Positions 32,105-41,872 are shown, counted from the first letter of the stretch. The stretch: DNA of 64,000 nt from JAXDMK01 sp963790325 (GCA_963790325.1 CAWBNY010000003.1:1426001-1490000), one strand, 5' to 3'. Program-made: numbers and translations. Notes: generated by a model from the letters alone, not told the origin.

Positions 32105-32240
32105 GGATCTGGATGGGCCTTTGTCGGGGAGTCGGTGAGCGACGCATGCTCGGGCGTGCGTCGCCGGGCGTGGGGCGGCCCGGTCGCGTTCATGCTACCC
32201 CCCGTCGGGCGGGAAGGCTTCGGGGACCTACGTTCGTCGG

Positions 32241-33137
32241 GTGCGACGGCCCTCCACCGCGCAGGCGATGCTGCTGGTGATCGGCGTGCTGGGGACGTCG
32301 ACCGCGGCACCGCTGATCAAGGCGACCGTGGCCCCGTCGTTGGCGATCGCCTTCTGGCGGATGGGGATGGCGTCGGCGGTGGTCGTGCCGTACGCCGCGG
32401 CCCGCTCCGCCGGATCGCCGATGGGGCGGCGGGCGCGGCGGCTGTCGGCGGCGGCGGGCGTGCTGCTGGCGGGCCACTTCGCGTGCTTCATCCCGGCCGT
32501 GTCGCTGACGACAGTGGCCTCGGCGGTGGCCCTGGTGGCGATGCAGCCGGCGTGGGCCGCGCTCATCCTGCGGGCGCGGGGGGAGCGGATGGCCGGCATG
32601 GCCTGGCTGGGGGTCGGTCTGGCGATCTTCGGGGCGCTGCTGTTGTCGGGCGTCGACGTGACGGTGTCGGGCCGGGCGCTGCTGGGCGATGGCCTGGCCC
32701 TGGTGGGGGGCGCGCTGGCCGCGTCGTACCGGGTGGTAGGGGCGGAGGTACGGCGAACGGTGTCGACCACCGCCTACACGGCCGTCTGCTACCCGGTGGC
32801 GGCGGCGGTGCTGCTGGGCGTGTGTGTCGCGTCGGGTCAGGCGTTGGGCGGGTACTCGGGCGGCGCCTGGGCCCGGCTGGCGGCGCTGGCGCTGCTGGCG
32901 CAGTTGCTGGGTCACTCGGTGTTCAACCTGGTGCTGAAGACGGTGAGCCCGACGATCGTGTCGGTCGCGCTCCTGTTCGAGATCGTCGGGGCGGCGGTGC
33001 TGGCGGCGTTGTTCCTCGGTCAACGCCCGCCGGCGGCGGCGGTCCCAGCTGCGTTGGTGATCGCCTTCGGGACGTTCCTCGTCATCCGCTCGGCCGACAC
33101 GTCCCCCGCGGTCGCCGGCGCCCCGCCGGTGGACTGA
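32241..33137 (+). CDS. EamA/DMT-family transporter
   Basis: 298 residues, GTG start. Ten predicted hydrophobic helices in two EamA repeats: ALVAMQPAWAALILRARGERMAGMAWLGVGLAI closes the first half and VSPTIVSVALLFEIVGAAVLAALFLGQRPP the second. The family exports amino acids, drugs or metabolites; the substrate is not predictable. Divergent from rpsA, with the promoters sharing 136 bp, and convergent with polA. Confidence 0.88.
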   Translation: MRRPSTAQAMLLVIGVLGTSTAAPLIKATVAPSLAIAFWRMGMASAVVVPYAAARSAGSPMGRRARRLSAAAGVLLAGHFACFIPAVSLTTVASAVALVAMQPAWAALILRARGERMAGMAWLGVGLAIFGALLLSGVDVTVSGRALLGDGLALVGGALAASYRVVGAEVRRTVSTTAYTAVCYPVAAAVLLGVCVASGQALGGYSGGAWARLAALALLAQLLGHSVFNLVLKTVSPTIVSVALLFEIVGAAVLAALFLGQRPPAAAVPAALVIAFGTFLVIRSADTSPAVAGAPPVD

Positions 33138-33221
33138 GCTGAGGCCGCCCGTTGAGGCGCTTCACGGCTTCGACGCCTGCGGCTGCATGCCCGCCGAGGG
33201 GGTTCCGAGCCCCGGCGAACG

Positions 33222-35882
33222 TCAGCCCTTGGCCGTGGCCCAGGTGTCGCCCCAGGCCAGGTTGACCTCGAGGGGGACGCTCAGCTCGGCCGCCCCCCGC
33301 ATCGCGTCGAGGGTCACCTCGGCCGCCTCCGACTCCTCGGCCGGCGGGACCTCGAGGATGACCTCGTCGTGGACCTGCAACACCAGGCGGGCGCTCAGGC
33401 TCCGGTCGTGCAGCGCCTGGTCGAGGCGGACCAGGGCGACCTTGAAGATGTCGGCGGCCAGGCCCTGGATGCCGGCGTTCATGGCCTGGCGTTCGCCCGC
33501 CTGGCGCAGGCGGTAGTTCTGCGACTGCAGCTCGGGGATCTGCCGCCGCCGCCCGAACAGCGTCTCCGTGTAGCCCCGGTCGCGAGCCTCCTCCACCGTC
33601 CGCTCCATGTACGCCCTCACGCTCGGGAAGGCCTCGAAGTAGGCCCCGAGGATCAGCGCCGCCTCCTCGGTGGGGATGCCCAGCCGCTGCCCCAGCCCGA
33701 ACGACTCCATCCCGTAGGCCAGCCCGTAGGAGACCATCTTCGCCTTCGACCGCTGCCCCAGCGACACCTCGCCCGGGTCGACCGAGAAGAGGCGGGCGGC
33801 CGTCGCCCGGTGGATGTCCTGGCCGGTGGCGAAGGCCTCGATGAGCCCCGGGTCCTGGGCCAGGTGGGCGATGACCCGCAGCTCGATCTGGTTGTAGTCG
33901 GCGACGAGGAACCGGCACCCGTCGGCCGGGAGGAAGGCCTGGCGGATCCGACGCCCCTCCTCGGTGCGGATGGGGATGTTGTGGAGGTTGGGCCGGTCGG
34001 ACGAGAGCCGCCCGGTGCGGGCCACCGTCTGGTTGAACGTGGCGTGGATGCGACCGTCGGGGGCCACCTCCGCCAGCAGCGACTCGCCGTAGGTCGACCG
34101 GAGCTTCTCCACCTCCCGGTACCGCAGCAGCGGCTCGACGATCGGGTGCAGCCCCCGCAGCTTCTCCAGCGAGGCGGCGTCGGTGGAGAAGCCGGTCTTG
34201 GTCTTCTTCTGCGGCTGGAGGCCGAGCTTGTCGAACAGGACCCGCCGCAGCTGCAGGGTCGAGTTGACCAGGAACCGCTCTCCCGCCAGCTCCTGGATCT
34301 CCTCCTCCAGCCGGGCCCCCTCCGCCACCAGACCGTCGTAGATCGACCGCAGCAGCTCGACGTCGACCCGTACCCCGGCCGTCTCCATCCGGGCCAGCAC
34401 CCGCACCAGCGGTCGCTCGATCTCGTCGTAGAGCCGGCGCAGCCCGCGGGCGTCCATCGAGGCGGCCAGCGCCGGCACCAGCAGCCCCACCGCCACCGCC
34501 CGCCGACCCGCCTCCTCGGCCGGGTCGGGCGTGGTGCCGGACAGATCGAGCTGCCCGGGCGGGGGGGCATCGGGCGAGCGCACCTCGAGCCCGAGGAAGC
34601 GAACCGTCAGGTCCTCCAGCAGGTACTGCGACTCGGCCGGGTCGATGAGGTAGGCGGCGATGGCGGTGTCGACGTCGAGCCCCCGCAGGTCGAGCTCCAT
34701 GCCCCGCAGCAGCGCCTTGGCGTTGTGAGCCCGGAACGGGACGTCACGCAACACCTCCACCACCGCCGGATCGGCCACCAGCTCGGCCGGGATCCACACC
34801 GCCGCCGAGTCGCTCCCCCCGGCCGCCACCGCCAGCCCCTCCGGACGGCTCCGGCCCTCGGCCCCGCTCCAGGCGGCCGCCACCGCCACCGGCCCCGGCC
34901 CGGCCCGCACCGCGGCGATCGCCTCCTCCACGGTCCGGGCCCGACCGACGGAGACCTCCAACGGCACCGCCTCCGCCCGGGCCGCGGCCGCCGCCGTCAC
35001 CGCCTCCGCCGTCCCGATGGCCTCCATCAGCCGGGGGTGGAGGGTGGTGAACTCGAGGAAGTTGAACAGGTCGCGCACCGCGGCCGCGTCGAAGGTGCCC
35101 ATGCGGAGGTCGCTCACATCGGCCTCGAGGGGCACGTCCCGGACCAGGGGGGTGGCGGTGGCGTTGCGGCGCACGACCGGCTCGTGGGCGATCAGGCTCT
35201 CCCGGAGCTTCGGAGTGCACCGGTCGACGTTGGCGAACACGCCGTCGAGGTCGCCGTAGGTGTTGAGCAGCTTGGCCGCCGTCTTCTCCCCCACCCCCGG
35301 CACCCCGGGCAGGTTGTCGGAGGGATCGCCCCTCAGGGCTGCGTACTGGGGGTACATGGGCGGCGTCACGCCCGTCCGCTCGAGGATCCCGGCCTCGTCG
35401 TAGAGGACGTAGTCGCTCACGCCCCGCCGGTTGTAGAGGACCTTGACGTGGGGGTCCTCCACCAGTTGGTAGGCGTCGCGGTCGCCGGTGACGACGATCA
35501 CGTCGTCACCCCGGTCGCGCGCCTGGGTGGCGAGGGTGGCGATGACGTCGTCGGCCTCGTAGCCGGCGGCGTCGACGATGGGGATCTTGAGCGTCTCCAC
35601 CACCTGGCGGACGAGACCCATCTGCTGGCGGAGGATGTCGGGGGCGGCCGCCCGGCCCGCCTTGTAGTCGTCGACCAGATCGTGGCGGAACGTCCGCTCG
35701 GGACGGTCGAAGGACACCGCGATGGCGTCGGGGTGGTGGTCCTTGAACAGGTTGATGAGCATCGACGTGAACCCGTAGACCGCGTTGGTCACCTGTCCGG
35801 AAGCGGTGGCCAGATCGGTGGGAAGGGCGAAGAAGGCCCGGTAGGCCATTGAATTGCCGTCGAGGAGGAGGATCTTGGCGAT
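33222..35882 (-). CDS. polA: DNA polymerase I
   Basis: 886 residues if begun at the ATC codon 35882-35880 (IAKILLLDGNSMAYRAFF). The first canonical start, ATG 35849, would cut off the essential exonuclease aspartate in LLLDGN. An in-frame TAG lies 4 codons further upstream. 5'-3' exonuclease about residues 1-300; the middle 3'-5' domain lacks the proofreading acidic motifs, as in other actinobacteria. Polymerase domain with motif A DYNQIELRVIAHLAQD, motif B RSKAKMVSYGLAYGM and motif C LQVHDEVILEVP. It fills gaps in repair and removes RNA primers. Ends 84 bp from the convergent EamA gene. Confidence 0.93.
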   Translation of the reverse strand: MAKILLLDGNSMAYRAFFALPTDLATASGQVTNAVYGFTSMLINLFKDHHPDAIAVSFDRPERTFRHDLVDDYKAGRAAAPDILRQQMGLVRQVVETLKIPIVDAAGYEADDVIATLATQARDRGDDVIVVTGDRDAYQLVEDPHVKVLYNRRGVSDYVLYDEAGILERTGVTPPMYPQYAALRGDPSDNLPGVPGVGEKTAAKLLNTYGDLDGVFANVDRCTPKLRESLIAHEPVVRRNATATPLVRDVPLEADVSDLRMGTFDAAAVRDLFNFLEFTTLHPRLMEAIGTAEAVTAAAAARAEAVPLEVSVGRARTVEEAIAAVRAGPGPVAVAAAWSGAEGRSRPEGLAVAAGGSDSAAVWIPAELVADPAVVEVLRDVPFRAHNAKALLRGMELDLRGLDVDTAIAAYLIDPAESQYLLEDLTVRFLGLEVRSPDAPPPGQLDLSGTTPDPAEEAGRRAVAVGLLVPALAASMDARGLRRLYDEIERPLVRVLARMETAGVRVDVELLRSIYDGLVAEGARLEEEIQELAGERFLVNSTLQLRRVLFDKLGLQPQKKTKTGFSTDAASLEKLRGLHPIVEPLLRYREVEKLRSTYGESLLAEVAPDGRIHATFNQTVARTGRLSSDRPNLHNIPIRTEEGRRIRQAFLPADGCRFLVADYNQIELRVIAHLAQDPGLIEAFATGQDIHRATAARLFSVDPGEVSLGQRSKAKMVSYGLAYGMESFGLGQRLGIPTEEAALILGAYFEAFPSVRAYMERTVEEARDRGYTETLFGRRRQIPELQSQNYRLRQAGERQAMNAGIQGLAADIFKVALVRLDQALHDRSLSARLVLQVHDEVILEVPPAEESEAAEVTLDAMRGAAELSVPLEVNLAWGDTWATAKG

Positions 35883-36124
35883 CCCCGGATGCTACGGCGG
35901 GCGCCGCAGGTAGGTCGCGGGCATCACCGACGTCCTCCGTCGCCAGGACGACGACCGCCGCCCGTCGGGTTGACACGGGCCTTCCCCCGAGTCGTGCGCC
36001 GGGGCCACGGCCACCCTCCGCCGTGGTCGGTGCGGGCCCGGTGGCGGTGCTGCACGTCCTGCGATCCGCCCGGGCGGCGGCGGCACCGCACACCTGGGGC
36101 GTCGCTGGCCTACCATGGCCGCCA

Positions 36125-36784
36125 ATGGCCGACGGGTTCCACCCTCCGCTCGAGGAGTACCTGGAGGCCATCTGGGAGCTGGAGGAGGAGGGTGTCCAGG
36201 TCATCCAGGCCCGCCTGGCCGAGCACCTCGGGCACTCGGCCCCGTCGGTGTCGGAGATGATCCGCCGGTTGCGCACCGACGGCTACGTCGCCCTCGACGG
36301 CCGCTCCCTCAGCCTCACCGAGAAGGGCCGCACCCGGGCGGTGAGCGTCGTCCGCAAGCACCGGCTGGCCGAGCGCCTGCTCACCGACGTGATCGGCATC
36401 CCGTGGCACAAGACCCACGAGGAGGCGTGCCGGTGGGAGCACGTGATCTCCGACGAGGTCGAGGAGCGCCTGGTCACCCTCCTGGGCAACCCGGTGACCT
36501 GCCCCCACGGGAACCCGATCCCCGGCGCCGGCGGTCCCCACCGGGAGCTGACGGCGTTGGCCGACTCCCAGCCCGGAGACAAGATCCGCCTGGAGCGGGT
36601 CACCGAGCAGGTCGAGGTCGACATGGACGCCCTCGTCTACCTCGACGACCACGGCTTCGTCCCCGGCACCGGGGCCGAGGTGCGGTCGAAGGCTCCCGAC
36701 GGCACCCTCACCCTCGACCTGGGCGAGGGCACCATCGCCCTCGGTCCCGGCCTGGCCAGCCAGCTCTTCGTCGCCAAGGTCTAA
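36125..36784 (+). CDS. DtxR/IdeR-family metal-dependent repressor
   Basis: 219 residues from the ATG at 36125, giving the canonical N-terminus. Winged helix at residues 1-65 (ARLAEHLGHSAPSVSEMIRRL), dimerisation domain with metal ligands His79, Glu83 and His98 (ancillary site) and Cys102, Glu105, His106 in EACRWEHVISDEVEERL, numbered as in DtxR. The C-terminal SH3/FeoA-like domain is at about 150-219. Cys102 points to iron (DtxR/IdeR) rather than manganese, but the residue equivalent to DtxR Met10 is Glu11, which is MntR-like. Likely controls iron uptake and storage genes; its own DNA box was not found near the RiPP operon. Confidence 0.93.
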   Translation: MADGFHPPLEEYLEAIWELEEEGVQVIQARLAEHLGHSAPSVSEMIRRLRTDGYVALDGRSLSLTEKGRTRAVSVVRKHRLAERLLTDVIGIPWHKTHEEACRWEHVISDEVEERLVTLLGNPVTCPHGNPIPGAGGPHRELTALADSQPGDKIRLERVTEQVEVDMDALVYLDDHGFVPGTGAEVRSKAPDGTLTLDLGEGTIALGPGLASQLFVAKV

Positions 36785-37230
36785 CCGGGCGGCGGCGGGG
36801 CCCACGGGTCGGGGCCGGGGTCGGCGCCGGTCGCCGCCACCGCCAGGCGGGCGGTGAAGTGGTCCCACCCGATGGCGTGTTGCGGCACCTGCTCGTCCGG
36901 CAGGTTGCGGTGGACGAGCGTCAGGCGGGTGCCGAGCCCGTGCTCGCCGCCCGCGGCCAGCGTGAACTCCACCTCGGTGCTCCCCGGCGGCAGCACATCG
37001 CTGCCCGCCATCCCCCAAGTCACGACCACCCGGCGGGGGGCGTCGACCTCCACGTACCGGCCCCGGACGGGCACCCCGTTGATGTCGAGCTCGAACCGAC
37101 CACCGGCGTGGGCCTCCAGGACGGCGTGCTGGCCTATCCACCGGACGATGGCCGCGGGATCGGTGAGGTGGCGGAACACGTCCTCCACCGGTGCCGAGAT
37201 CTCGACGACCTTGGTGAACGGCTCAGCCAC
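36781..37230 (-). CDS. SRPBCC/AHSA1-domain protein
   Basis: 149 residues, GTG start. The START-like fold is seen in VVEISAPVEDVFRHLTDPAAIVRWIG, GGRFELDINGVPVRGRYVEVDAPRRVVVTWG and the C-terminal helix GWDHFTARLAVA. AHSA1-like proteins paired with ArsR regulators are common and probably bind small hydrophobic ligands. Start overlaps the end of the ArsR gene by 8 bp, so they are translationally coupled. The stop overlaps that of the convergent DtxR-like gene. Confidence 0.9.
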   Translation of the reverse strand: MAEPFTKVVEISAPVEDVFRHLTDPAAIVRWIGQHAVLEAHAGGRFELDINGVPVRGRYVEVDAPRRVVVTWGMAGSDVLPPGSTEVEFTLAAGGEHGLGTRLTLVHRNLPDEQVPQHAIGWDHFTARLAVAATGADPGPDPWAPPPPG

Positions 37231-37534
37231 CGGGTCCGTCCTCCTCGACCGCCGACCGGAGGGCGTCCAGATGGGTGGTCCAGAAGTCGTCGAGGAAGGC
37301 CCGCACGGCGGCGAAGCCCTCCGGGTTGACCACGAACAGGTGGCGGGTGCCCCGGCGCTGCTCGTCGACCAGCCCCGCGTCCCGCAGCACCCGCAGGTGC
37401 TGCGACACCGCCTGGGACGTGATGTCGAAGTGGGCCGCGACCTCGCCCACCGAGCGCGGCTCCCCCGCCACGAGCCGCAGGATGGCCCGCCGGTTGGGCT
37501 CGGCCAGGGCCTTGAGGGCGGCGTCGGGGTTCAC
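37223..37534 (-). CDS. ArsR-family winged-helix repressor
   Basis: 103 residues, GTG start. HTH core AALKALAEPNRRAILRLVAGEPRSVGEVAAHFDITSQAVSQHLRVLRDAGLVDEQ with wing RRGTRHLFVVNPEGFAAV. The metal-binding ELCV motif of classic ArsR is absent, so it probably senses something else. Middle gene of a three-gene operon; likely represses it through the inverted repeat at 38132-38169. Confidence 0.93.
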   Translation of the reverse strand: MNPDAALKALAEPNRRAILRLVAGEPRSVGEVAAHFDITSQAVSQHLRVLRDAGLVDEQRRGTRHLFVVNPEGFAAVRAFLDDFWTTHLDALRSAVEEDGPGG

Positions 37535-38112
37535 GGTTGGCGGCCAAGGTACGCCACCAGCCGGTCGACCACTGGGGCGTCGCCGGCGAGCGCGATCTCA
37601 GGGTCGACCAGCCCGTTCCGCCGGCTGCCGTCGGCGAAGGCGTGGCGGGCGAAGGCGAGGACGTGCTCGGCCAGCCCGGCGTCGAGATCGGTGGTGGGCT
37701 GGCCGGTGGCCCGGGCCACGTCCCACCCGTGGACGAACAGGTCGAGGGCGGTGAAGCCGGCGAGCACGGGGCCGGGCATGTCCCCCATCGGCGTGGGGTG
37801 GACGGCCGTGAGCGCGCCCTCGATGGCCGCCGACGAGAGCGCGGCGTTGGCGGCCTCGGCGTAGGCGGCGGCGGGGTCGTCGCCGACGATGTCGGTCGCG
37901 GGAAGCCCGCCCGGCGCCGCCGCCTGCCCCGACCCGTCCTTGTCGGCGAACAGGGCCTCGGCCAGCCAGAGGGTGCCGACCACGTGGTTGAGGACGTCGC
38001 GCACGGTCCAGTCGCGGCACGGCGTGGGTGCGTCGAGCTGGGCCGGGGTGACGCCTTTGACGACCCCCCCGGTGGAGGTGACGGCACGGTCGAGGGCGTC
38101 GAAGTCGTTCAT
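37531..38112 (-). CDS. TIGR03086-family (DinB-like, mycothiol-transferase-related) protein
   Basis: 193 residues, ATG behind GAGGAGG. The N-terminal LDAPTPCRDWTVRDVLNHVVGTLWLAEAL contains the CxxWxxxxxxxH-type metal site of the maleylpyruvate isomerase/DinB fold, and ALDLFVHGWDVARATGQ supplies the second His. TIGR03086 proteins are typical of actinobacteria; most lack an assigned reaction. First gene of the operon with ArsR and SRPBCC genes (GTGA overlap). Confidence 0.88.
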   Translation of the reverse strand: MNDFDALDRAVTSTGGVVKGVTPAQLDAPTPCRDWTVRDVLNHVVGTLWLAEALFADKDGSGQAAAPGGLPATDIVGDDPAAAYAEAANAALSSAAIEGALTAVHPTPMGDMPGPVLAGFTALDLFVHGWDVARATGQPTTDLDAGLAEHVLAFARHAFADGSRRNGLVDPEIALAGDAPVVDRLVAYLGRQP

Positions 38113-38131
38113 GGGGCCTCCTCGTCAGATC

Positions 38132-38169
38132 TGTGAAACCTGACACTAGCACAAGTCTTTACTTTCACA
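38132..38169 (-). promoter_or_regulatory. Inverted-repeat operator candidate before the ArsR operon
   Basis: TGTGAAA at 38132-38138 and TTTCACA at 38163-38169 form a dyad. Inside, ACAAGT occurs at 38151 and again overlapping the right arm. AT-richer than its surroundings, 20 bases upstream of the operon start. A plausible ArsR binding region. Confidence 0.4.
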
Positions 38170-38234
38170 AGTGGTCGCTTGGGCCAGGGGACCGCCTACC
38201 CTCGATGTGGGTCCACGAGCGCGGAGGGCGGCGC

Positions 38235-39119
<885 letters not shown>

Positions 39120-39275
39120 CGGCGGCGGCGCGATGATCTCGGCGGTGGTCGGTCGGCAGGAGAAGGGGACGCTCGGGGCCAGGGTCCCGCCCCGGCCTGG
39201 TCCGAGGACCCCGCCGGGCACCGTCCGCGGCGGGCTGAGTCCCGGGCTGAGCCCCGGGGTCCCGAGCCTCGCCGG

Positions 39276-39854
39276 CTACGGCGGGGTCAGGTCGCCGTCG
39301 AGGATCTGCTGGGCCACCGTCCGCATCTTGGCCCGCTGGCGCATGGCGGTCTGCTGGATGAACGAGAACGCCTCGCCCTCCGGCAGCTGGTGGCGGTCCA
39401 TGAGCATGCCCTTGGCCCGGTCGACCAGCCGGCGGGTGACGAGCTGGTCCTCCAGGCTGTGGACCTCGTCCTCCAGCGCCCGCAACTCCTTGAACCGGGC
39501 GATGGCCACCTCGATGGCGGGGATGAGCTCGCTCTTCTGGAACGGCTTGACCAGGTAGCCGACGGCGCCGGCGGCGGTGGCCTTCTCGACCAGGTCGCGC
39601 TGGCTGAAGGCGGTGAGGATGAGGACGGCCGCCCGGCGGGCGGACACGATCTCCTTGGCTGCGGCGATGCCGTCGAGGCCGGGCATCTTGATGTCGAGGA
39701 TGGCCAGGTCGGGGCCGAGCTCCTTGACCAGGGCCACCGCCTCGTCTCCCCGGCCGACGGCGCCCACGACCTCGTAGCCCTCCTCTTCGAGGGTCTCCTG
39801 GAGGTCGAGGCGGATGAGCGCCTCGTCCTCGGCGATGACGATTCGTACTCCCAT
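39276..39854 (-). CDS. ANTAR-domain response regulator (PdtaR-like)
   Basis: 192 residues. Receiver domain with Asp10 and Asp54 (AILDIKMPG), ILTAFSQRD and GYLVKPFQKSEL; a coiled linker; and a C-terminal ANTAR domain (about 130-185: VDRAKGMLMDRHQLPEGEAFSFIQQTAMRQR). ANTAR regulators bind paired hairpins in mRNA leaders and prevent termination. In mycobacteria PdtaR pairs with the kinase PdtaS; no kinase is adjacent here. An unrecognised coiled-coil gene lies 4 bp upstream on the same strand. Confidence 0.95.
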   Translation of the reverse strand: MGVRIVIAEDEALIRLDLQETLEEEGYEVVGAVGRGDEAVALVKELGPDLAILDIKMPGLDGIAAAKEIVSARRAAVLILTAFSQRDLVEKATAAGAVGYLVKPFQKSELIPAIEVAIARFKELRALEDEVHSLEDQLVTRRLVDRAKGMLMDRHQLPEGEAFSFIQQTAMRQRAKMRTVAQQILDGDLTPP

Positions 39855-39858
39855 CGGG

Positions 39859-40152
39859 TCAGTCGAGCTCGCGGGCCAGCCGGTCGAGGAGCTCGTCCTG
39901 GGCGTCCATGAGCATGCGGACCTCGGCCTCGAGCTCGGACCGGTGGCGGGCCATGGCGTCGGCGTGGCGCTGCGCCTCCCGGTGCTCCTGCTCGGCCCGG
40001 GGGGTCTCCGACATGAGGGCCCTCAGGCGGGCGTCGTCGGCCGCGTCGGCGAGGGAGCGAAGCTGCTCGTCGGCCACCACGATCTCGGCCCGCAGCCGCT
40101 TCAGCCGTTCGGCCGATTCGGAGAGTCTGCGCTCGACCAACCACTTGGACAT
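39859..40152 (-). CDS. Small coiled-coil protein, function unknown
   Basis: 97 residues, ATG start, almost wholly charged helix (SESAERLKRLRAEIVVADEQLRSLADAADDARLRALM, EHREAQRHADAMARHRSELEAEVRMLMDAQDELLDRLARELD). No signal peptide, no Cys. Heptad-like spacing suggests a coiled-coil dimer. Directly upstream of and probably cotranscribed with the ANTAR regulator. No family recognised. Confidence 0.75.
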   Translation of the reverse strand: MSKWLVERRLSESAERLKRLRAEIVVADEQLRSLADAADDARLRALMSETPRAEQEHREAQRHADAMARHRSELEAEVRMLMDAQDELLDRLARELD

Positions 40153-40249
40153 GGGACGCGAAGTCTACCGCCGACCTCCGGGGGGTCCGCTGGAACTTCC
40201 TCCGAACCGGGCTCGTCCACCTTGTGACATGGGACGAGGAGGGCTGGCG

Positions 40250-41212
40250 ATGACGCGGTTTCCGATGGGCGGCAAGCGGATGCAAGCCTTCGTGGCCGCG
40301 GTGCTGGCGCTGGTCGTCGCCGGCGCGCTGGTGGGGGTGTTGGGCGGGGCCGATTCCAACGACGACGCCGCCACCGGTGGCGACCAGTTCGGCCAGGTCG
40401 GAGCCGGCATCGCCGGCGCCGGCTCGGGATCGGACGGGGTGGCCGATGCCCGCCAGATCGGGCCCGTCCCGCCCGACGGCGGGACGGCGACGCCGGTGCC
40501 GGGGTCGCCCAGGATCGTCCGCACGGGCGAGCTGCGGGTGAACGTGGGCAAGGGCGGCTTCGACACCGCCTTCGACCGGGTGGCGTCCATCGCCGCCGCC
40601 CAGGGCGGGTTCGTGGCGGCCTCGTCCACCTCCTCGGTCGGCAAGGCCCGGGCCGGTGAGCTCACCGTGCGGGTGCCGGCCGACCGCTTCGACGCCGCCC
40701 GCCGCGACCTCGGCGCCCTGGGCAAGGTCGAGTACCAGGCCCTGCGGGGCGAAGACGTGAGCGGCCAGCTGGTCGACTACGGCGCCCGGCTCACCAGCCT
40801 CACCGCCCAGGAGGACGCCCTGCGGGGGCTGCTGGGCCGGGCCACGGCGGTGGGTGAGGTGCTGCAGGTGCAGAACTCACTCTTCGAGGTCCGCCAGCAG
40901 ATCGAGCAGCTGACCGCCCAGAAGCAGAACCTGGAGCAGGCGGCGTCGCTGTCCACCATCCAGGTGTCGGTCTTCGAGCCCGGCGCCGGCTTCGAGCCCC
41001 GGCCGGTGGATGACGACGAGGGCCTGGCCAACGCCTTCGAGCGGTCGGTGGACGGGGCGGTGGCGGTGGTCGCGGGGATGATCGTCCTCGTGGGCTGGAT
41101 CGTGCCGGTGGCCGTGCTCGGACTGGTCGTGTGGGGTGCGAGCCGCCTGTTCCGGCGGCGGTCGCGGTCGGCCGGCCCCACCCCGACGGGGCCGACCTCG
41201 GCGACGCCGTAG
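40250..41212 (+). CDS. DUF4349-domain membrane protein
   Basis: 320 residues from ATG 40250, chosen over ATG 40229 because GAGGAGGG lies 6 bases before it. N-terminal membrane anchor (residues about 10-30), Gly/Asp-rich linker, then DUF4349: RIVRTGELRVNVGKGGFDTAFDRVASIAAAQGGFVAASS, RVPADRFDAARRDLGALGKV, a coiled segment LRGLLGRATAVGEVLQVQNSLFEVRQQIEQLTAQ, and a C-terminal helix (AVVAGMIVLVGWIVPVAVLGLVVWG). An envelope protein, with function unknown in the family. Confidence 0.88.
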   Translation: MTRFPMGGKRMQAFVAAVLALVVAGALVGVLGGADSNDDAATGGDQFGQVGAGIAGAGSGSDGVADARQIGPVPPDGGTATPVPGSPRIVRTGELRVNVGKGGFDTAFDRVASIAAAQGGFVAASSTSSVGKARAGELTVRVPADRFDAARRDLGALGKVEYQALRGEDVSGQLVDYGARLTSLTAQEDALRGLLGRATAVGEVLQVQNSLFEVRQQIEQLTAQKQNLEQAASLSTIQVSVFEPGAGFEPRPVDDDEGLANAFERSVDGAVAVVAGMIVLVGWIVPVAVLGLVVWGASRLFRRRSRSAGPTPTGPTSATP

Positions 41213-41227
41213 GTACGGTAGGCGCCG

Positions 41228-41872
41228 ATGGGAGAGGCGCCGCTGCGGATCGCCGGGATCGCGTCCCACAACGGAACCAACCTCCGCCACATCGACGCCG
41301 CCTGCCGGGCGGGCACGCTCGACGCCGAGATGGTGGTCCTGGTGAGCAACAACGGAGACTCGTCGATCCTCGACTACGCCCGCGCCCACGGGATCCCCTG
41401 GCACCATCTGAGCAGTCGGACCCATCCCTCCGCCGGTGAGCTGGACCAGGCGATCGCCTCGGTGCTGGCGGCGCACCGGGTGGATCTGGTCTTCCTCTCC
41501 GGGTACATGCGGCGGCTGGGGCCGGCGACGGTCGGCGCCTTTCGCAACCGCATCCTCAACGTCCACCCGGCGTTGCTGCCGGCCTACGGGGGCGAGGGCA
41601 TGTACGGCGACCGGGTTTACGCGGCGGTGCTGGCCGCGGGCGAGTCGGAGACGGGGCCGAGCGTGCACCTGGTCGACGAGGAGTACGACCACGGGCCGGT
41701 GGTGCTGCAACACCGGGTCCCGGTGCTGGCCGGCGACACCCTGGAGACGCTGCGGGACCGGGTCCGGGGGTGCGAGCCCCGCCTCTCGCTCGACGTGGTC
41801 GGCCTGGTCGCCCGGGGCGAGGTCGACCTCGACGCCGTGGCCGCCGACGCGGCGGCGGCCGGGCGCCCCTGA
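41228..41872 (+). CDS. Formyltransferase-domain protein, PurN-like
   Basis: 214 residues. The formyltransferase fold is shown by IAGIASHNGTNLRHIDAAC at the N-terminus (PurN has SGxGSN), VDLVFLSGYMRRLGP, the catalytic NVHPALLPAYGGEGMYG (Asn-x-His) and HLVDEEYDHGPVVLQHRVPV with the catalytic Asp. PurN transfers formyl from 10-formyl-THF to glycinamide ribonucleotide. The altered N-terminal phosphate loop and the lack of pur neighbours leave open a related formyltransferase role. Confidence 0.82.
   Translation: MGEAPLRIAGIASHNGTNLRHIDAACRAGTLDAEMVVLVSNNGDSSILDYARAHGIPWHHLSSRTHPSAGELDQAIASVLAAHRVDLVFLSGYMRRLGPATVGAFRNRILNVHPALLPAYGGEGMYGDRVYAAVLAAGESETGPSVHLVDEEYDHGPVVLQHRVPVLAGDTLETLRDRVRGCEPRLSLDVVGLVARGEVDLDAVAADAAAAGRP

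Noticed and set aside
36125..36784. Direct regulation of the RiPP operon by the DtxR-like protein
   Set aside because: The operator-like sequence at 14542 resembles a Fur box, not the DtxR/IdeR consensus.
39180..39275. Terminator or small RNA in the GC-rich repeats (CCCGGGCTGAG) before the ANTAR gene end
   Set aside because: Several imperfect alternatives, no T-tract; too weak to call.
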